Of a stretch of 64,000 nucleotides of DNA, positions 60,805 through 64,000 are shown piece by piece; within the stretch, counting starts at the first letter, position 1; every line of letters starts with the position of its first letter. This stretch comes from Mycoplasmatota bacterium (lineage in GTDB: Bacteria > Bacillota_I > Bacilli_A > Acholeplasmatales > Acholeplasmataceae). A model generated the notes under the pieces. It saw only the letters and a list, made by a program, of their open reading frames with translations. It had not been told where the DNA came from and ran no database searches. The position numbers and the translations under genes were made by a program. Location: positions 62,001 through 126,000 of the forward strand of contig JANKMU010000001.1 of assembly GCA_024650045.1 (NCBI GenBank), in the 5' to 3' direction.

Positions 60805-60827
60805 AAAGCCTCTTTGGAGGCTTTTTT
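60805..60827. terminator. Bidirectional terminator between convergent genes
   Basis: A perfect 8-bp stem AAAGCCTC/GAGGCTTT with a TTTG loop, A-rich on the left and T-rich on the right. Confidence 0.88.
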
Positions 60828-62001
60828 AATGTGTTTTTTCTACATTTGTTAATAGAGCTGAATCATAGACTGCTTGGGCAATCTTTTGGTGAACCGTTTT
60901 GTCTAAGGGATCTGGGATGATATAGTTCATTTTTAAATCTTTTTGCTGGATTGAATTAGCGATCGCCAAAGAAGCAGCTTTCATCATGTCATATGTTATC
61001 TCTTTAGCATGAGCATCCAAAGCACCTCTAAAAATACCAGGAAATGCTAAAAGATTATTAATTTGATTTTCATATTTTGAACTACCAGTCCCAACTATAT
61101 AGGCACCTGCATCATATGCATCTTCAGGCAATATTTCTGGTATTGGATTTGCCATAGCAAACACAATAGGTTGTTCGCTCATTGATTTAATCATTTCTTT
61201 AGTTACACAGCCTGCAACCGATACACCAATAAAGACATCGGCATTTTTAATCGCTACACTTAAATCGCCAGTTAATTGTTTTTGATTTGTCATATTAGAT
61301 AATGATTGATGAGATAAACTTAAAGTTTGATCTGATTTTGATAATATTCCGTGTTTATCACAAACAATAATATTACTAGCACCGAGTGATATTAGAAAGT
61401 GAGTAATTGCAGTTCCAGCAGCACCAGCACCGTTAATAACTATCTTGATATCTTTAATTTTTTTATGAACTAGTTTTAATGCATTTAATAATGCAGCACC
61501 AACGACAATTGCTGTACCATGTTGATCATCATGAAATATAGGTATATCACATGATTTTTTTAATGCATTTTCAATCTCAAAACACCTTGGGGCTGAAATA
61601 TCTTCTAAATTGATTCCACCAAAACTTTTAGATAATAAAGTAATGGTTTTAATGATTTCATTTGTGTCTTGTGTATCAAGACATAGAGGAATAGCGTCAA
61701 TATTACCAAGTAACTTAAATAGTACAGCTTTACCTTCCATAACAGGCATGCTTGCTTGAGCACCAATGTTGCCCAATCCTAAAACAGCAGAACCATCAGT
61801 GATCACAGCAACCGTATTGTGTTTTCTTGTATACATATAACTTAATTTACTATCTTTATATATTTCTAATGAAGGTTCGGCAACACCAGGTGAATAAACA
61901 ATAGATAAATCGTCTTTATTTTTGATATCTACTCTAGAAATCATTTCAATTTTACCCTGTACTTCTCTATGCAATTTGATAGATGCTTCTTTATAGTTCA
62001 T
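60826..62001 (-). CDS. NAD(P)-dependent malic enzyme
   Basis: The 391-aa protein is the short bacterial type of malic enzyme (like MaeA/YtsJ of Bacillus). Visible blocks are VYSPGVAEP near residue 35, TDGSAVLGLGNIGAQASMPVMEGKAVLFK near 68 with a catalytic Lys, FHDDQHGTAIV near 155 (metal-binding Asp residues) and the Rossmann VINGAGAAGTAI. It decarboxylates malate to pyruvate, giving NAD(P)H. The start follows AAAGGAGTT. The sequence TTAGTTAGTTA lies just upstream and recalls the dyad upstream of gdhA. Confidence 0.94.
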   Translation of the reverse strand: MNYKEASIKLHREVQGKIEMISRVDIKNKDDLSIVYSPGVAEPSLEIYKDSKLSYMYTRKHNTVAVITDGSAVLGLGNIGAQASMPVMEGKAVLFKLLGNIDAIPLCLDTQDTNEIIKTITLLSKSFGGINLEDISAPRCFEIENALKKSCDIPIFHDDQHGTAIVVGAALLNALKLVHKKIKDIKIVINGAGAAGTAITHFLISLGASNIIVCDKHGILSKSDQTLSLSHQSLSNMTNQKQLTGDLSVAIKNADVFIGVSVAGCVTKEMIKSMSEQPIVFAMANPIPEILPEDAYDAGAYIVGTGSSKYENQINNLLAFPGIFRGALDAHAKEITYDMMKAASLAIANSIQQKDLKMNYIIPDPLDKTVHQKIAQAVYDSALLTNVEKTH

Positions 62002-62122
62002 ATTAACTCCTTTATTTTGCTTTAGTTAGTTATATTTTAACATGTTTTAGATGATAAAAACGTTAAAAAATCAGATAAAAGAAGATTATTCATGTAAAAG
62101 AATAGAAAATTCAATAAAACAT

Positions 62123-62136
62123 TAAAAGCGCTTACA
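62123..62136 (+). promoter_or_regulatory. cre-like palindrome upstream of the tryptophanase promoter
   Basis: TAAAAGCGCTTACA reads TGTAAGCGCTTTTA on the other strand and is one end-base short of the Bacillus cre consensus. It lies 8 bp upstream of the -35, a position where CcpA can activate (as at B. subtilis ackA) rather than block. Confidence 0.5.
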
Positions 62137-62143
62137 TTTGGGG

Positions 62144-62172
62144 TTTATTTTTTGTGACTTATTATGTATAAT
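62144..62172 (+). promoter_or_regulatory. Predicted promoter of tnaA
   Basis: TTTATT (62144-62149), 17-bp spacer, TATAAT (62167-62172), 28 bp ahead of the start codon. No tnaC-like leader peptide fits the short leader. Confidence 0.6.
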
Positions 62173-62200
62173 AAGGGTATCAGACAAAAGGAGATAATAC

Positions 62201-63586
62201 ATGAAAAAAAAATATGTTGCAGAACCATATCGTATCAAGGTAGTAGAACCTATTCGTCAAACAACGAAGGCAGAACGGATTAAGATTCTAAAAAACGCTG
62301 GGTATAACCCTTTTTCTTTGAGAAGTGAGGATGTCTATATTGATTTACTAACAGATTCAGGAACTAGCGCAATGAGCCAAGAACAGTGGTCAGCATTGAT
62401 GATTGGTGATGAAGCTTATGCTGGTAGTAGAAGTTTTTATAGACTTGAAAGCGTTGTAAAAAATATTACAAACTATCAATATTTTATACCTGCACATCAA
62501 GGTCGTGGGGCTGAACAGGTTTTTTTACCACAACTTGTGACCAAAAAGGGGATGTACTACATATCTAATATTCATTTTGATACGACAAGATCACATGTTG
62601 AACTTGCAGGAGCAAGAGCAATTGATTGTGTGATTGATGATTGTTTTGATTTAAATACATATCATCCTTTTAAAGGTAATTTTTGTCTTAAAAAATTAGA
62701 AAAAGTCATTCTTGAAAAAGGTAAAGAAAATATTGCAGGCATTATTATGACAATTACTAACAACTCAGCAGGTGGTCAACCAGTAAGTATGGAAAATATG
62801 CGATTAGTCAGTCAAATGGCTAAAAAGTATGGTATTACGACGATTATTGATGGAGCACGATATGCTGAAAATGCTTTTTTCGTTAAAGAAAGAGAAGAAG
62901 GATATCAAGATATGGATATTATTGATATCGCAAGAGAAGCATTTAGTTATGCAGATGCTTTATTAATGAGTGCTAAAAAAGATGGGCTCGTTAATATGGG
63001 AGGATTTATTGCGATAAAGAATAATGAAGATCTTTATAATAAATGTAGAACATATATTGTTCCTATGGAAGGCTTCCCAACTTATGGTGGTATGAATGGT
63101 AGAGATATGGATGCTCTTGCTGTAGGACTTATGGAAGCACTTGATGAGAATTACTTAAGACATCGAATAGATCAAGTTAGATATTTGGGAGATCGATTAA
63201 GAGAAGCTGGAGTACCTATACAATATCCTATTGGTGGGCATGCGGTTTTTGTTGACTGCAAATCAGTTGCACCACATATTCCATATGATCAATTTCCAGC
63301 ACAAAGCGTGACCAATGCAATTTATATTGAAGCAGGTGTGAGAGCGGTAGAGATAGGATCTTTGTTATTAGGTAGAGACCCAGATACGCACGAGAATTTA
63401 CAAAGTGAAATGGAGTTAATGAGATTAACGATTCCAAGAAGAGTATATACATATAGACACCTAGATGTTGTTGCAGATGCTGTTATTCATGTCTATGAAC
63501 ATAGAAACGAACTCAAAGGTTTAGCGTTTGTTTATGAACCTCCAATTCTTAGACATTTTACTGCTGTTTTCAAACCAATCGATTAA
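62201..63586 (+). CDS. tnaA: Tryptophanase
   Basis: The 461-aa PLP enzyme belongs to the beta-eliminating lyases. It has EPYRIKVVEPIRQTTKAER at the start, IDLLTDSGTSAMSQEQWSALMIGDEAYAGS near residue 46, the PLP-binding Lys in MSAKKDGLVNMGG, and PRRVYTYRHLDVVADAV near the end. Tyrosine phenol-lyase is close, but that family has SMERG where this protein has AVEIGSLLLGRDP, as in tryptophanase. It splits tryptophan to indole, pyruvate and ammonia. Ribosome site AAAGGAGAT. Confidence 0.88.
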   Translation: MKKKYVAEPYRIKVVEPIRQTTKAERIKILKNAGYNPFSLRSEDVYIDLLTDSGTSAMSQEQWSALMIGDEAYAGSRSFYRLESVVKNITNYQYFIPAHQGRGAEQVFLPQLVTKKGMYYISNIHFDTTRSHVELAGARAIDCVIDDCFDLNTYHPFKGNFCLKKLEKVILEKGKENIAGIIMTITNNSAGGQPVSMENMRLVSQMAKKYGITTIIDGARYAENAFFVKEREEGYQDMDIIDIAREAFSYADALLMSAKKDGLVNMGGFIAIKNNEDLYNKCRTYIVPMEGFPTYGGMNGRDMDALAVGLMEALDENYLRHRIDQVRYLGDRLREAGVPIQYPIGGHAVFVDCKSVAPHIPYDQFPAQSVTNAIYIEAGVRAVEIGSLLLGRDPDTHENLQSEMELMRLTIPRRVYTYRHLDVVADAVIHVYEHRNELKGLAFVYEPPILRHFTAVFKPID

Positions 63587-63607
63587 ACAAAAAAAGGAGA
63601 TTACTTT

Positions 63608-64000
63608 ATGCCATTTAAAATATTAGCAATTAACCCAGGATCAACAAGTACAAAATTAGCAATTTTTGAAGATGAAAAAAGTGTTTATAGCACTAATATT
63701 AAACACGATTCTAAGGAAATACTAAAGTTTGAACATATTATCGACCAATATGATTTTAGAATGGATGCGATAACAGAATTTTTAGAAAAAGAAAACATTG
63801 ACATATCATCACTAGATGCTGTAGTAGGTAGAGGTGGTATGTTAAAACCTATTCCAGGTGGAACATATTACGTTAACGATGCAATGATTGACTATATTAA
63901 AAAAGCACCGAGAGGTGAACATGCATCAAATTTAGGATGTATTATCGCTCATCATATTGCAAGTAAATATGGTATCCCAAGTTTTATCGTAGATCCTGTA
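63608..64000 (+). CDS. buk: Butyrate kinase (3' end outside window)
   Basis: 131 codons are visible from ATG 63608, which follows AAAAAAAGGAG. The protein starts KILAINPGSTSTKLAIFEDE, the ASKHA-fold phosphate loop of acetate/butyrate kinases, and goes on with VVGRGGMLKPIPGGTYYVN, which marks butyrate kinase rather than acetate kinase, then APRGEHASNLG. It makes ATP from butyryl phosphate. It starts 22 bp after tnaA and is probably in the same operon; a phosphotransbutyrylase gene may be near but is out of view. Branched-chain acyl phosphates are alternative substrates. Confidence 0.92.
   Translation, partial: MPFKILAINPGSTSTKLAIFEDEKSVYSTNIKHDSKEILKFEHIIDQYDFRMDAITEFLEKENIDISSLDAVVGRGGMLKPIPGGTYYVNDAMIDYIKKAPRGEHASNLGCIIAHHIASKYGIPSFIVDPV

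Noticed and set aside
62002-62200. TnaC-like leader peptide for tryptophanase
   Set aside because: The leader after the predicted start is only about 20-30 nt, too short for a leader peptide and its terminator region.

Overview
The window is AT-rich DNA (roughly 30% G+C by eye) from a low-GC Gram-positive-type bacterium. Genes are dense, lie mostly on the plus strand in short operons, and are often separated by clear intrinsic terminators. TGA is used as a stop codon and every visible Trp is TGG, so the standard code applies and this is not a UGA-decoding mycoplasma. Many lipoproteins, no outer-membrane genes, a class II (B12) ribonucleotide reductase, a Na+-pumping Nqr-type complex, amino-acid fermentation genes and no oxygen-respiration genes suggest a free-living anaerobic fermenter. 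The Acholeplasma/Izemoplasma side of the Mollicutes or the Erysipelotrichia would fit; this placement is inference. No tRNA, rRNA, CRISPR array, prophage or insertion sequence was seen.

Layout. 1-3.4 kb: end of an oxamate carbamoyltransferase/carbamate kinase cluster that makes ATP from ureide breakdown, then upp. 4.2-14.5 kb: a LacI-controlled disaccharide locus (ABC permeases, beta-phosphoglucomutase, GH65 phosphorylase, sugar-binding lipoprotein, fructokinase, convergent amylosucrase). 14.7-17.2 kb: a lone peptide-type binding protein and an FMN reductase. 17.4-20.1 kb: an ECF sigma factor with a membrane-anchored partner and a lipoprotein paralogue of that partner, both ending in long Asp/Glu tails. 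20-32 kb: housekeeping and transport genes (AI-2E family protein, NhaC-type antiporter, aldo/keto reductase, Pcm, ABC exporter, glutamate dehydrogenase, CorA, PadR with a DUF1700-like protein). 32.4-36.8 kb: methyltransferase, a cyclic-di-GMP-I-type riboswitch ahead of a GLUG-repeat surface protein, GltS and rhomboid. 37-42.7 kb: DEAD-box helicase with a structured leader, then an RND pump and TetR regulator with a palindromic operator. 42.9-46 kb: a copper-type module (SHOCT protein, CueP-like, HMA protein) followed by a two-component system. 46-54.6 kb: methyltransferase, RecB-nuclease/XPD-helicase fusion, NrdJ, HtpG, GNAT, RidA. 54.8-58.7 kb: nqrBCDEF without nqrA. 58.7-60 kb: the most unusual stretch. 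60-64 kb: DUF975-type membrane protein, malic enzyme, tryptophanase and the start of butyrate kinase.

The best candidate for something undescribed is 58.73-59.98 kb. Four ATCAATAAAA boxes spaced exactly 21 bp apart lead into a perfect TTGACA-17-TATAAT promoter. This reads into a leader hairpin, a small lipoprotein gene and then about 550 nt of non-coding sequence. That stretch carries five tandem copies of a two-tier hairpin whose stems change in compensating ways, closed by a long terminator structure. Second is the sigma factor with paired acidic-tail proteins, and third is the NqrA-less Nqr complex with a matching N-terminally short NqrB.

The genes fit a fermenter that takes up sugars and amino acids (GltS, GdhA, TnaA), converts C4 acids by malic enzyme, conserves energy through substrate-level kinases (carbamate and butyrate kinases) and a sodium gradient (Nqr, NhaC-type, GltS), and senses envelope conditions through lipoproteins.
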